DNA of 32,536 nt, from contig RDXT01000797.1 in NCBI GenBank assembly GCA_004292985.1, positions 1 to 32,536 of the forward strand, given 5' to 3'. The stretch comes from Bacteroidota bacterium. GTDB lineage: Bacteria; Bacteroidota; Bacteroidia; J057. Under the pieces are notes generated by a model. It searched no databases, was not told the DNA's origin, and saw only the letters and a list, made by a program, of their open reading frames with translations. The position numbers and the translations under genes were made by a program. Below, one piece after another: positions 1 to 7,524 of the stretch (its first letter is position 1; the number at the start of each line of letters is the position of its first letter).

Positions 1-783
1 ACTTTTCACGTTTCGGGGCAGGACCTGGCCTTTCGCCTGCTGGTGGGCGATGCGTATTACCACTTGTGGTATTTTATCCTGATTTTTCAGTTTTATCTTA
101 TCTATCCATTGATAGTCAAATGGATACACGATTCGCGATTTGAGAAACATTTCTTGCCTGCGGGCATTTTTCTCCAGATGCTCTACCTCTTTTTCCAGCC
201 CTCCCTCAGCCAGATGTGGGTATCCGCTTTTCCGGGATTCTGGGGTTATGTGCTGAATGGTTTGCTGTTCGACAAGCGGTTTTTTGTCTCCCACCTGGGT
301 TATTTCCTGCTGGGGGCATATATGGCCAGGCAAGCGGTGAAAGGAACTGAAAAGGCCTCCCTCAACCTGTCTGCGGGGCTGTTGTTGTCCGGGCTAATCG
401 TGGCAGGCATCGCGGCGGGGAGCTGGATCTGGACACAGGGCATCGCGCAATTTGGCAGCTTCAACCAGATTCCGGCCTCTTTTCTCCAGAGTAAATCCCT
501 CACAGACACACTCTTACACCTTTCCACCCTGCTCTGCCTCTGGCTGCTTCCCCTGCGCCGCACTTCTGTCTGGATACATACACTCGGAGAAGCCTCTTAC
601 GGGATATATCTGGTGCATGTCTTTGTGCTCGAAGGACTGGCTTATCTATTGACTATCAATAACATAACTCCCGACCGGGTTATCTTTTACCCCCTGCTGT
701 TTGCCGGAAGCCTCGCAGGTGCCTGGGGACTCACCCTGCTGATCGAAAAACTTCCTTTCCGAAAATACCTGATCGGTTCGTAA
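1..783 (+). CDS. Acyltransferase family 3 (OafA/YrhL-like) membrane protein, C-terminal part
   Basis: The reading frame is open from base 1, so the gene starts left of the window; the GTG at 43 is only an internal codon. The visible 260 residues are strongly hydrophobic, with several predicted membrane helices. An early segment (HLWYFILIFQFYLIYPLI) matches the H-LWF-x-YLLxPL pattern of acyltransferase family 3, and a late segment (GEASYGIYLVHVF) matches the conserved 'S-YGIYL-H' helix of the same family. These enzymes move acyl groups onto sugars of surface polysaccharides, lipids or other envelope molecules from the cytoplasmic membrane. The substrate cannot be told from sequence. The catalytic His region near the N-terminus lies outside the window. 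The DsbA-fold gene follows after 8 bases, so the two are probably co-transcribed. Confidence 0.8.
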   Translation, partial: TFHVSGQDLAFRLLVGDAYYHLWYFILIFQFYLIYPLIVKWIHDSRFEKHFLPAGIFLQMLYLFFQPSLSQMWVSAFPGFWGYVLNGLLFDKRFFVSHLGYFLLGAYMARQAVKGTEKASLNLSAGLLLSGLIVAGIAAGSWIWTQGIAQFGSFNQIPASFLQSKSLTDTLLHLSTLLCLWLLPLRRTSVWIHTLGEASYGIYLVHVFVLEGLAYLLTINNITPDRVIFYPLLFAGSLAGAWGLTLLIEKLPFRKYLIGS

Positions 784-791
784 ATTCGCGC

Positions 792-1418
792 ATGTCCCAA
801 CGCATTTTCTACATCTACGACGCCCTTTGCGGCTGGTGTTATGGATTCAGTCCTGCGGTTCGCCGGATTTACGACACCTTTTCTCCCGAAATCCCTTTCG
901 AAATCATCAGCGGCGGCATGGTCATGGGTGCCCGCCGGGGGCCGATGACCCAGATGGCTGCCTATATCGAGCAGGCCAGCAAACGGATTACCGAAATGAC
1001 CGGGGTGGAATTCAGCCCCGCTTTCTACGAAAACATCCTCTACAACCCGCAGTACAACGGCGACTCCGAATATCCGGGTATTGCCCTGAGCCTCTTTAAA
1101 TCGCAGCGCCCCGAAGAATCCTTCGACTTTAGCGCCGCCCTGCAGAAGGCTTTGTTTATGGAGGGCAAAAGTTTGTCCGATATGGCTACCTACCATGAAA
1201 TTGCCCTGCAATTTGGCTTTGAGCCAGGGGAATTTGTCGCGGCCATGCAGCTTCCGGAGGCACGGGAAATCGCCCATTCAGAGTTTGATTGGGTCAAAGG
1301 GCTGGGGATTCAGGGTTTTCCGGCCATGGTCGGCCTCAAAGACGAAAAGCTCACGCTCCTCGCCAACGGCTGCATGCCTTTTGAAAGCGTGCAGGAGAAC
1401 ATCCTCAAGTGGAAATAA
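792..1418 (+). CDS. DsbA-family thiol oxidoreductase-like protein
   Basis: This 208-residue protein opens with a beta strand and then a C13-G-W-C16 pair in the context DALCGWCYGFSP, which is the thioredoxin-fold active-site position of the DsbA/FrnE/2-hydroxychromene-2-carboxylate isomerase superfamily (PF01323). The C-terminal part has a G-I-Q-G-F-P stretch, matching the cis-proline loop (V/F-P) that faces the CxxC pair, followed by a strand and a helix ending EN-ILKWK. There is no signal peptide, so the protein is probably cytoplasmic, unlike classical periplasmic DsbA. It may handle disulfides or glutathione-type adducts, but the substrate is unknown. The ATG at 792 lies 8 bases after the acyltransferase stop, suggesting one transcript. 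Confidence 0.8.
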   Translation: MSQRIFYIYDALCGWCYGFSPAVRRIYDTFSPEIPFEIISGGMVMGARRGPMTQMAAYIEQASKRITEMTGVEFSPAFYENILYNPQYNGDSEYPGIALSLFKSQRPEESFDFSAALQKALFMEGKSLSDMATYHEIALQFGFEPGEFVAAMQLPEAREIAHSEFDWVKGLGIQGFPAMVGLKDEKLTLLANGCMPFESVQENILKWK

Positions 1419-1475
1419 GCGCTTTCCCGCTACAGAGAAAATACATATATTAGTTCCCGGCGAGGCTATAGAGAA

Positions 1476-1500
1476 AAGGGACACCGTGATGGTGCCCCTT
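1476..1500 (+). terminator. Candidate terminator after the DsbA-like gene
   Basis: AAGGGACACC (1476-1485) can pair with GGTGCCCCTT (1491-1500) around a 5-base loop, with one A-C mismatch. It lies 57 bases after the stop at 1418. The T-tract after it is poor (CTTCT), so it is a candidate only. Confidence 0.4.
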
Positions 1501-1543
1501 CTATGAACCAAACTACTACAAAACTGGTGAGAATTAACGTCCT

Positions 1544-1568
1544 GGGAAAAATAGACTTTATTTTTCCC
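1544..1568. other. AT-rich perfect hairpin upstream of the TIM-barrel gene
   Basis: GGGAAAAATA (1544-1553) and TATTTTTCCC (1559-1568) form a perfect 10-bp inverted repeat with a 5-base loop. It ends 65 bases before the ATG at 1634. Neither strand shows a following T-tract, so it does not look like a simple terminator; an operator or mRNA leader hairpin is possible. Confidence 0.35.
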
Positions 1569-1633
1569 GCATACAATATAAAAAGATTCCTTTTCTTTCC
1601 CTACTACTCTCTTTTTCATTTTATCCCCAGCCT

Positions 1634-2527
1634 ATGTCACCAAATATGAGCCGTACCGAGGCCATCCGCCTGCTCGCAGCAGCCTCGGCGGGACTAATCA
1701 TGCCTCTGAGCCTCTCTGCTACCCCCGAAACTGACAAATCTACCCCTATGACACCCCTGCCCCTCAAAGGAAATGTGAATCATTCCGCCTGCCGCTGGTG
1801 CTACGGTGGCATTCCGCTCGATGAGCTATGCGTTGCGGCCAAAGAAATGGGACTCAAAGGCATTGACCTCCTCAATCCGCCCGAATGGAAAACGGCCATC
1901 GGCCACGGACTGGCGGTCTCCATGTCCTTCGGCAGCCCCCTGGGCATCACCAAGGGTTTTAACGACCCCTCCCTGCACAAGCAGCTTCAAAAAGACTACG
2001 CCGAACTGATCCCCAAAGCAGCTGAGGCCGGGGTAAAAAATGTGATCTGCTTCTCCGGAAACCGCAACGGCATCACCGAGCAGGCCGGACTCGACAACTG
2101 CGCCCGCGGCCTCGAAGCCTCGGTAAAACTCGCTGAAAAACACGGCGTTATCCTCATGATGGAGTTGCTCAACAGCAAGGTGGACCACGCCGATTACCAG
2201 TGCGACCACACTCCCTGGGGCGTGCAACTGGCCGAGAAACTGGGTTCCCCCAACTTCAAACTCCTCTACGACATCTACCACATGCAGATCATGGAGGGAG
2301 ATGTGATCGCCACCATCCGCAAATACCACCCCTACATCGGCCACTACCACACAGGCGGCGTTCCCGGACGGCACGAGATTGACGAGTCGCAGGAGCTCTA
2401 CTACCCGGCCATCATCAAAGCCGTGCTGGAAACAGGATACAAAGGATTTGTCGCGCAGGAGTTTATCCCCGCCGGCAAAGATCCGCTGGCCTCGCTGCGT
2501 CAGGGCGTAAGCATTTGCGACGTTTAA
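1634..2527 (+). CDS. Sugar phosphate isomerase/epimerase-like TIM-barrel protein (hydroxypyruvate isomerase-like), exported
   Basis: The 297-residue product belongs to the xylose-isomerase-like AP-endonuclease-2 TIM-barrel superfamily (PF01261). Segments resembling its metal-binding strands are visible in order: ILMMELLNSK (Glu), KLLYDIYHMQ (Asp, His), GHYHTGG (His) and FVAQEFIP (Glu). These most resemble hydroxypyruvate isomerase relatives in spacing. The N-terminus (SRTEAIRLLAAASAGLI and onward to about residue 30) is a hydrophobic export signal; it resembles the Tat-type signals many Bacteroidota put on these proteins but has only one arginine, so Sec export is equally possible. A second ATG at 1646 is an alternative start. 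The real substrate is not known; an epimerase or isomerase acting on a sugar in the periplasm is the safest reading. Confidence 0.75.
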   Translation: MSPNMSRTEAIRLLAAASAGLIMPLSLSATPETDKSTPMTPLPLKGNVNHSACRWCYGGIPLDELCVAAKEMGLKGIDLLNPPEWKTAIGHGLAVSMSFGSPLGITKGFNDPSLHKQLQKDYAELIPKAAEAGVKNVICFSGNRNGITEQAGLDNCARGLEASVKLAEKHGVILMMELLNSKVDHADYQCDHTPWGVQLAEKLGSPNFKLLYDIYHMQIMEGDVIATIRKYHPYIGHYHTGGVPGRHEIDESQELYYPAIIKAVLETGYKGFVAQEFIPAGKDPLASLRQGVSICDV

Positions 2528-2622
2528 GCGTATTGGCCGAAACGTAATAAAGTACCTTTTATCGTAATTTTAAATTATTAAAATTTACGGAAATTGCTGC
2601 TTGTTCTTCCAAAGGCAAGCAG

Positions 2623-4221
2623 ATGAATCAACGTTTACTTTTCCGGAGATGCAGGACCATGATAGGATTCCTTCTGGCCCTGCACTCTCATATCAGCGCC
2701 CAGAACGCCAGCCAGACCGCCGCCTATCTCAATGACATTGTGGCGAGTCTCGGGCGCAGGGTGGAGCTGCAATGGGCTTTGCACAAGGATGTGGAAGCGT
2801 TTAATGAGTCCATGAACCGTTATTACCGCCAGGCGCCCCTCGACGAGCCGGGCAGAGCGGCTTATGGGGAAAAATTAACGTTTCAGCCCACCGCCTTTGC
2901 CGCGATATGGGGCGCATCGGCCCGCAAGGCAGGCGATCTGGACTCGCTTCTCCAGCGGGTGTCCACCCTTCCCGACGAGCGCGAAGCGGCCGTGGCAGAA
3001 AAACTCAGCCAGCTCCGGCGGCTCCATGAGCAATTGTTCCAGTTGGTGGCGCGCCTCGAAGCCTATACCACCACCGCCGACTACCGGGAGGACATGCACC
3101 TCGAACAAGGCTATGGATACATCAGCCGCCTGGCCATTTTGTATGAAGACTTCTCCAATGTGAGCGCCCGCCTCCAGTTCGACCTGCAGGAGGTGCGCAA
3201 TGCCCTCGCGCCTGCCGATGGCCCGGAGCCCTATGCGGCAGTGCAGCGCGAACTGATGCCCCTGCTGCGCCACTCCCGGAGTCTGCTCTATGCGGTGCGC
3301 CAGGGAGACACCGCCGAGGTGCGCAGGCAAAGCCTGACCCTTGTCAAAAGCATCAACCTGGCGGCAGGGCGAAAAGCGGCAACCCTGAAATCCATTGTCC
3401 CGCCGCCGGGCCAGAATCCGCTTGCAGCCTATGAGGCCGTGCTGAGCCAGGCACGCGAGCTGCGCAGCATGGCCCTCGACTACCTGGGCGGAGCAGCAGT
3501 GGGAGCTTCCTGGCAGGCCTATGAAAGGGAGTATTTTTTCTTTAATCAATTGATGGTCAATAAATTCAGCAGGCCAGGAGAAAGCGTTACGGCCAGTTGG
3601 AACCGGATCGCGCGGATGGCCGACCTTCCCCTGCTCTGCGTTTCAGGGGAAGTAAACTGGGTATTTGCCCTGGTTCCGCCCCGGCGCTCTCTGGCGACCC
3701 GGGCGGTTGCCGCTGCGCCAGAGGGTCGAAATCTGGTCGTTTTGCTCGACATCTCAGGCTCTATGGGTCGGCCCGAAAAACTGCCCCTGGCCCGGAAAAC
3801 GCTGGCGGAGCTTGTCGCAGACCTGCAAGCCAATGACCGGATATCGCTGGTAACCTTTACCGAAACAGCGCAGGTACAGCAGGTGTCTGCCGACAATTCT
3901 TCACGTAATTCATTGATTTCCAGCCTTTCCAATCTAAAACCCGAAGGAGGAAGCGAAATCGTTCCCGGCCTGGAACTGGCCTATGCGGAGCTGGCACAGC
4001 ACAGCGCAGCCGGAAAGCGAAGCGAAGTTTTGCTCATCACTGATGGCGGTTTTGACCTGCCCGAAACCCTCGCCCCCCTGATCCGGAGCCAGCAGGAGGC
4101 GGGCATCCACCTCTCCACGCGCTATGTAGGCGTTGAAGAAGCCCGGATGGCGCCCCGTCTGCGGCGTATGGCCGAACTGGGTGGCGGAGACTACCGCTAC
4201 CTTCAGCAGACATTCCGCTGA
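2623..4221 (+). CDS. Secreted von Willebrand factor A (VWA) domain protein
   Basis: This 532-residue protein has an N-terminal export signal (positively charged start, hydrophobic stretch GFLLALHSHISA, cleavage near residue 26). Residues about 30-340 are mainly helical and not recognised. A VWA domain fills about residues 365-532. The metal-ion-dependent adhesion site is visible: D376-x-S378-G-S380 (VVLLDISGSMG), a VTFTE segment, a GGSEIVPGL segment where the usual Thr is replaced by Ser, and D474 in LLITDGG. Such domains bind divalent metal and protein partners; the family often takes part in envelope complexes or motility/stress islands. Partners are unknown. A weak promoter-like TACCTTTT (2553-2560) precedes the gene. 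The next gene also codes for an exported protein and starts 33 bases later, so they may act together. Confidence 0.8.
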   Translation: MNQRLLFRRCRTMIGFLLALHSHISAQNASQTAAYLNDIVASLGRRVELQWALHKDVEAFNESMNRYYRQAPLDEPGRAAYGEKLTFQPTAFAAIWGASARKAGDLDSLLQRVSTLPDEREAAVAEKLSQLRRLHEQLFQLVARLEAYTTTADYREDMHLEQGYGYISRLAILYEDFSNVSARLQFDLQEVRNALAPADGPEPYAAVQRELMPLLRHSRSLLYAVRQGDTAEVRRQSLTLVKSINLAAGRKAATLKSIVPPPGQNPLAAYEAVLSQARELRSMALDYLGGAAVGASWQAYEREYFFFNQLMVNKFSRPGESVTASWNRIARMADLPLLCVSGEVNWVFALVPPRRSLATRAVAAAPEGRNLVVLLDISGSMGRPEKLPLARKTLAELVADLQANDRISLVTFTETAQVQQVSADNSSRNSLISSLSNLKPEGGSEIVPGLELAYAELAQHSAAGKRSEVLLITDGGFDLPETLAPLIRSQQEAGIHLSTRYVGVEEARMAPRLRRMAELGGGDYRYLQQTFR

Positions 4222-4254
4222 AACCCGAACCCCATTTTTCCCCGTATAAGACAC

Positions 4255-4908
4255 ATGCGGTATTTCCTGTTCCTGCTGCCTTTTGTGGCGCTTCTCCCGC
4301 TTCGCGCGCAGACACATGTGGCCCCCGCCGATGGCGATCTGGGCATTCCCGGACGTGAGGCGCATTCGTTTTTGCTCTTCTGGAGCCGGGCCGACTCTGC
4401 CATCGGGTACGAGTATGTGCTGAGCGACAATTTTGTCTGTACGGCGGGCTGTGCGGGCGATACGCGCGAAGCCTTTGTAGCGGATACATTTACCGTGGAA
4501 TATGACCTGATCGAAGGCAAAACCTACTACTGGATCACGCGCATCCTCTACCCCAACAGCGCCAGCCAGTGGACGCTTCCGAGCGATTTTTACACCTATA
4601 CCCCTGAGCAAAAGCCTCTTGCGAAACTGGCCCCCAGCCCGGCACAGGCCTCAGATCTCCGGATTTTGCTCGACTGGACAGGCGCTTACCAGGCAGGCAG
4701 CCTCGAAATGCAGCTCTACGATCCGCAGGGACGCAGCCAGGGCCTGCCGATAATGATAGAGCGGCCCCGGCAGGGACAACGTTTTCAGACCCTCACACCC
4801 GAAGTGGCGGGACTTTCACCGGGCCTGTATTTCGCTGTGTTTCAGCCCCGCCACCAGGAAGGAAGCACGCTGCGGCCTTTTGTGCAAAAAGTGCTGATTA
4901 CCGAGTAA
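4255..4908 (+). CDS. Small secreted protein with type 9 secretion-like C-terminal sorting domain
   Basis: The 217-residue product begins with a clear Sec signal peptide (MRYFLFLLPFVALLPLRAQT). Residues about 20-120 look like a beta-sandwich of the fibronectin type III kind (GYEYVLSDNFVC, GKTYYWITRILY, SQWTLPSDFYTYTP). The last ~75 residues have the layout of a type A type-9-secretion sorting domain: a hydrophobic strand, LYDPQGRSQG, then LSPGLYFAVFQP and a final QKVLITE. That would target the protein through the outer membrane for release or cell-surface attachment. No enzyme motif is seen, so it is probably a binding or structural protein. Two cysteines (VCTAGCAG) could form a small disulfide loop. 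It follows the VWA gene on the same strand. The family name is not recognised. Confidence 0.65.
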   Translation: MRYFLFLLPFVALLPLRAQTHVAPADGDLGIPGREAHSFLLFWSRADSAIGYEYVLSDNFVCTAGCAGDTREAFVADTFTVEYDLIEGKTYYWITRILYPNSASQWTLPSDFYTYTPEQKPLAKLAPSPAQASDLRILLDWTGAYQAGSLEMQLYDPQGRSQGLPIMIERPRQGQRFQTLTPEVAGLSPGLYFAVFQPRHQEGSTLRPFVQKVLITE

Positions 4909-4956
4909 TGATATCGCTTTTCCTGTAATTTGGGGCAGCATTTTAACTGGCTGTTC

Positions 4957-5571
4957 ATGCACCCTTTTCCCGTCAAAAACCTGCTCATTGACCTCGGCGA
5001 TGTCCTGTATGCCATAGACATCAAAAGTACCCTCGACAAATATGCCCTGCTGGCCCGCGACAAGGGCACCCGCATAGAGTTCAGCAAAAGTGGCCAGAAT
5101 GAATGGTTTTCGCTGCTGGACACGGGTAAAGTGGAGATAGACGAATTTGCAGCGGGTCTGCGCGAGGACTTTAACCTCGATGCAGACATCGAAACGATCA
5201 AACGCATCTGGCTTGAGCTATTGGTGGGGGTAATTCCGGGGCGCGAAGCGCTGCTGCGTCAGTTGGGCCAGCGATACCGCCTCGCACTGCTGAGCAATAC
5301 CAGCCGCTACCATTTCCAGCACTTCAGCCCCCAATGCAAGCCCCTCTTCGACCAGATGGACCACCTCTTTTTGTCCTTCGAAATGGGCCTGCGCAAACCC
5401 CATCCGGAAATCTACCTCGCTGCCCTCGAAAGCGCAGGCTGGAAAGCCGAAGAAACCCTTTTTCTCGACGATTCGCATCCCAATATTCAGACAGCCGAAA
5501 CCCTGGGCCTGCGCACCTGGTGGATCGAGCGGCACGAAGATTTTGAGCGCATGGCGGAGGTGTATGGGTGA
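4957..5571 (+). CDS. HAD-superfamily hydrolase (subfamily IA-type phosphatase)
   Basis: All four HAD motifs can be read: motif I LLIDLGDVLY (nucleophile Asp and second Asp), motif II LLSNTS, motif III LRKPHPEIY (Lys) and motif IV FLDDSHPNIQTAETLG (Asp pair). The helical cap between motifs I and II is of the class I type, and the 204-residue length fits small soluble phosphatases such as YihX-like sugar-phosphate phosphatases. The start is taken as ATG 4957, because the in-frame TTG at 4930 adds nine residues with no family character. The substrate cannot be predicted. It converges with ada, whose 3' end lies 36 bases away on the other strand. Confidence 0.85.
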   Translation: MHPFPVKNLLIDLGDVLYAIDIKSTLDKYALLARDKGTRIEFSKSGQNEWFSLLDTGKVEIDEFAAGLREDFNLDADIETIKRIWLELLVGVIPGREALLRQLGQRYRLALLSNTSRYHFQHFSPQCKPLFDQMDHLFLSFEMGLRKPHPEIYLAALESAGWKAEETLFLDDSHPNIQTAETLGLRTWWIERHEDFERMAEVYG

Positions 5572-5607
5572 GTAAAGATACTCAGCTCCTGTTGTGCCTA
5601 ACACCCG

Positions 5608-6741
5608 TTACCTGCTGTTTTTGGCTTCCAGCTCCAATAAATACTTCTTCCGCCATAGTCCACCGCCATAGCCTGTCAGTTGGCCATCTGAGCCAATAAC
5701 CCTATGGCAAGGAATTAAAATCGAAATTCTATTCATTCCGTTTGCATTGCCTACTGCTCTGATGCTTTCCGGTCTTCCAATAGCAATTGCTTGCTCTTTA
5801 TACGATTTTGTTTGTCCATAAGGAATATGTCGTAGTGCTTCCCAAACCCTATTTTGAAAGTCAGTACCCGGGGTGTGCAATGGGACAGAAAAATCTGCTC
5901 GTTTCCCATCAAAATATTCGCTCAGCTGAATTTCTAATAAATCAAAATACTTGTTACTTCCCTGAATAATTACTGCATTCAAAAGCCTGGCAATTGATTT
6001 TAACTCCGTTTCCAGCATTTTTCTGTCCGTAAATTCTAACAGGCAAATTCCCTGCTTGCTTGCACAGGCAAGCATTGTTCCTAACGGTGTTTCCAATCGT
6101 TTGAGGTCAACGATGTTCTTTTGCTTTCCACTTTTGGGGGAAACGCCAAAAATATTTTTAAAGCTCTCTCCAAAACCACTTAGGGATTCAAACCCAAGGT
6201 CAAAAGCTGTTTGTGTAACACTCTCGCCGCCTTGTATTTTTTTAAATGCCGAATTTATCCTGAACATCCTCTGATAAGCGTGAAATGTAATCCCGTGATT
6301 CTTTAAAAACCATCTTCTTATTTGACTCGGTTCTATTCCTCTTTTCTTTAAGTCGTAATCCTTGAATTTCAGAGATGGATTTTGAGAAAGTTCATCTATT
6401 ACTGTTTGATACAAATCAGGGGTTTTATGTACATTTTCCAACGGATTACAAACCTTACAGGGCCTGTATCCCTTCAGGATACATTCTTTCGTAGTGGTAA
6501 AAAATTCCACATTTTCAAATTTAGGCTTTCTTGCCGAACAAGTTGGACGGCAAAAAATTCCTGTAGTTTTAACAGCGGTAAAAAAGACACCTTCAAAACA
6601 TGCGTCTTTCTCAATAATTGCCTGGTACATTATTTCTACTGTCAATTTCATATTGAAAAAACTGAATGAACTGATGTTCTCCGCAACATCAGTTGCATTT
6701 TCTCGATCTTCCAACTCTTTGAATGTTGAATACGGGGTCAT
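5608..6741 (-). CDS. ada: Ada: bifunctional alkylation-repair methyltransferase and transcriptional activator
   Basis: Three Ada parts are in order: an N-terminal methyl-phosphotriester repair domain with zinc ligands C64 and C68 (FCRPTC) and C95 and C98 (RPCKVC); an AraC-type helix-turn-helix region (about residues 110-200); and a C-terminal O6-methylguanine methyltransferase with PCHRVIGSDG (acceptor Cys about 345). The protein takes alkyl groups from DNA and, once methylated, activates its own regulon. Start choice: a TTG at 6768 falls inside the promoter, so ATG 6741 (377 aa) is used; ATG 6651 would match the usual distance to the first cysteine better and cannot be excluded. The gene is much poorer in GC than its flanks (32-38% in two sampled 60-base lines against 57-68%), suggesting recent transfer. 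Confidence 0.92.
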   Translation of the reverse strand: MTPYSTFKELEDRENATDVAENISSFSFFNMKLTVEIMYQAIIEKDACFEGVFFTAVKTTGIFCRPTCSARKPKFENVEFFTTTKECILKGYRPCKVCNPLENVHKTPDLYQTVIDELSQNPSLKFKDYDLKKRGIEPSQIRRWFLKNHGITFHAYQRMFRINSAFKKIQGGESVTQTAFDLGFESLSGFGESFKNIFGVSPKSGKQKNIVDLKRLETPLGTMLACASKQGICLLEFTDRKMLETELKSIARLLNAVIIQGSNKYFDLLEIQLSEYFDGKRADFSVPLHTPGTDFQNRVWEALRHIPYGQTKSYKEQAIAIGRPESIRAVGNANGMNRISILIPCHRVIGSDGQLTGYGGGLWRKKYLLELEAKNSR

Positions 6742-6765
6742 TTGTTTTCTCTTCGTTTGTTTGGG

Positions 6766-6797
6766 CAAAGATATTCCTGCTCCACGCTATGCAACAA
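6766..6797 (-). promoter_or_regulatory. Promoter of ada (Bacteroidota type)
   Basis: On the minus strand TATCTTTG (6766-6773) matches the -7 consensus TAnnTTTG exactly. TTG triplets upstream at 6795-6797 (21-base spacing) and 6792-6794 (18-base spacing) can serve as the -33 element. Transcription would begin near 6759, just upstream of ATG 6741. Confidence 0.6.
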
Positions 6798-6835
6798 CCG
6801 AAAAATTGACACGTATTTTTTTGAACCGTCGGGGC

Positions 6836-6901
6836 TTAGCTTTCTCCCCTCACCTCCCGGAAGCGCTCGATCCCTGCCACCAGATTTTCGATGATCTCCA
6901 T
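6836..6901 (-). pseudogene. Possible 21-codon ORF or gene remnant after the UDG gene
   Basis: An ATG at 6901 opens a 21-codon frame (MEIIENLVAGIERFREVRGES) that starts 8 bases after the uracil-DNA glycosylase stop, with GC content like the older flanking genes. It ends where the sequence turns AT-rich ahead of ada. It could be a tiny gene, the surviving 5' end of a gene displaced by the ada segment, or chance. No homologue is recognised. Confidence 0.25.
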
Positions 6902-6909
6902 TAAAACCC

Positions 6910-7497
6910 CTACCCCATCTCCTCCCAAACCCTCCGGCTAAGCTCAGGCACCACCTCCTGCTCAAACCAGGGGTTTTGAAGCCGCCAGCCGATGTTGCGG
7001 GGCGAAGGGTGTGGCAGCGGGAAAACGCCTTGTCCGATGTATTTTTCCCACTGTTTGACGGTCTGGGCGAGGCTGCCGCCGGGCATGCCGCCGAGGTGGT
7101 AGCGGATGGCATATTGCCCCACGGCGAGGATCAGCCGCACGTCTTTCAGTTCGCCCATCAGGCGGGAGCGCCACAGCGGCGCGCACTCCGGACGCGGAGG
7201 CAGGTCGCCGCGCGTGCCCTTGCCCGGATAGCAAAACCCCAGCGGAGCAATGGCGATCCGTCCTTCATCATAAAAGGTATCTCTGTCCATCTGGAGCCAG
7301 TTGCGGAGGCGGTCGCCGCTGAGGTCATTCCACGGAATGCCCGTAGCATGCACCTTCGTACCCGGCGCCTGGCCTGCGATCAGGATACGGGCCGTAGCCG
7401 TAGCCCGCAACACAGGCTGCGGACCCAGGGGCAGATGCGCCTCGCATACGCGGCAGGCGCGAATCTCTGCCAGCAACTCATCGAGGCTCCGGGACAT
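6910..7497 (-). CDS. Uracil-DNA glycosylase superfamily protein, iron-sulfur type
   Basis: The 195-residue product has the features of the UDG superfamily (PF03167): the water-activating loop GQAPGTKVHATGIPWND (about residues 42-58) and the late HPSPRN motif (H163) that contacts the uracil. Four cysteines, C15 and C18 (RACRVC), C89 (GFCYPGKG) and C105 (RPECAPLW), are placed like the four [4Fe-4S] ligands of family 4 enzymes. The expected activity is removal of uracil (or a related damaged base) from DNA, the first step of base-excision repair. It sits 27 bases after tatC on the same strand and next to ada, another DNA repair gene. The GQAPG and asparagine-containing loop differ somewhat from canonical GEAPG, so substrate preference may be shifted. 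Confidence 0.82.
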   Translation of the reverse strand: MSRSLDELLAEIRACRVCEAHLPLGPQPVLRATATARILIAGQAPGTKVHATGIPWNDLSGDRLRNWLQMDRDTFYDEGRIAIAPLGFCYPGKGTRGDLPPRPECAPLWRSRLMGELKDVRLILAVGQYAIRYHLGGMPGGSLAQTVKQWEKYIGQGVFPLPHPSPRNIGWRLQNPWFEQEVVPELSRRVWEEMG

Positions 7498-7524
7498 CCT
7501 TCACGACTTATATTCAACCACTTC

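Noticed and set aside
5569..5584. Terminator between the HAD gene and ada
   Set aside because: TGAGTA/TACTCA gives only a 6-bp weak stem without T-tract on either strand.
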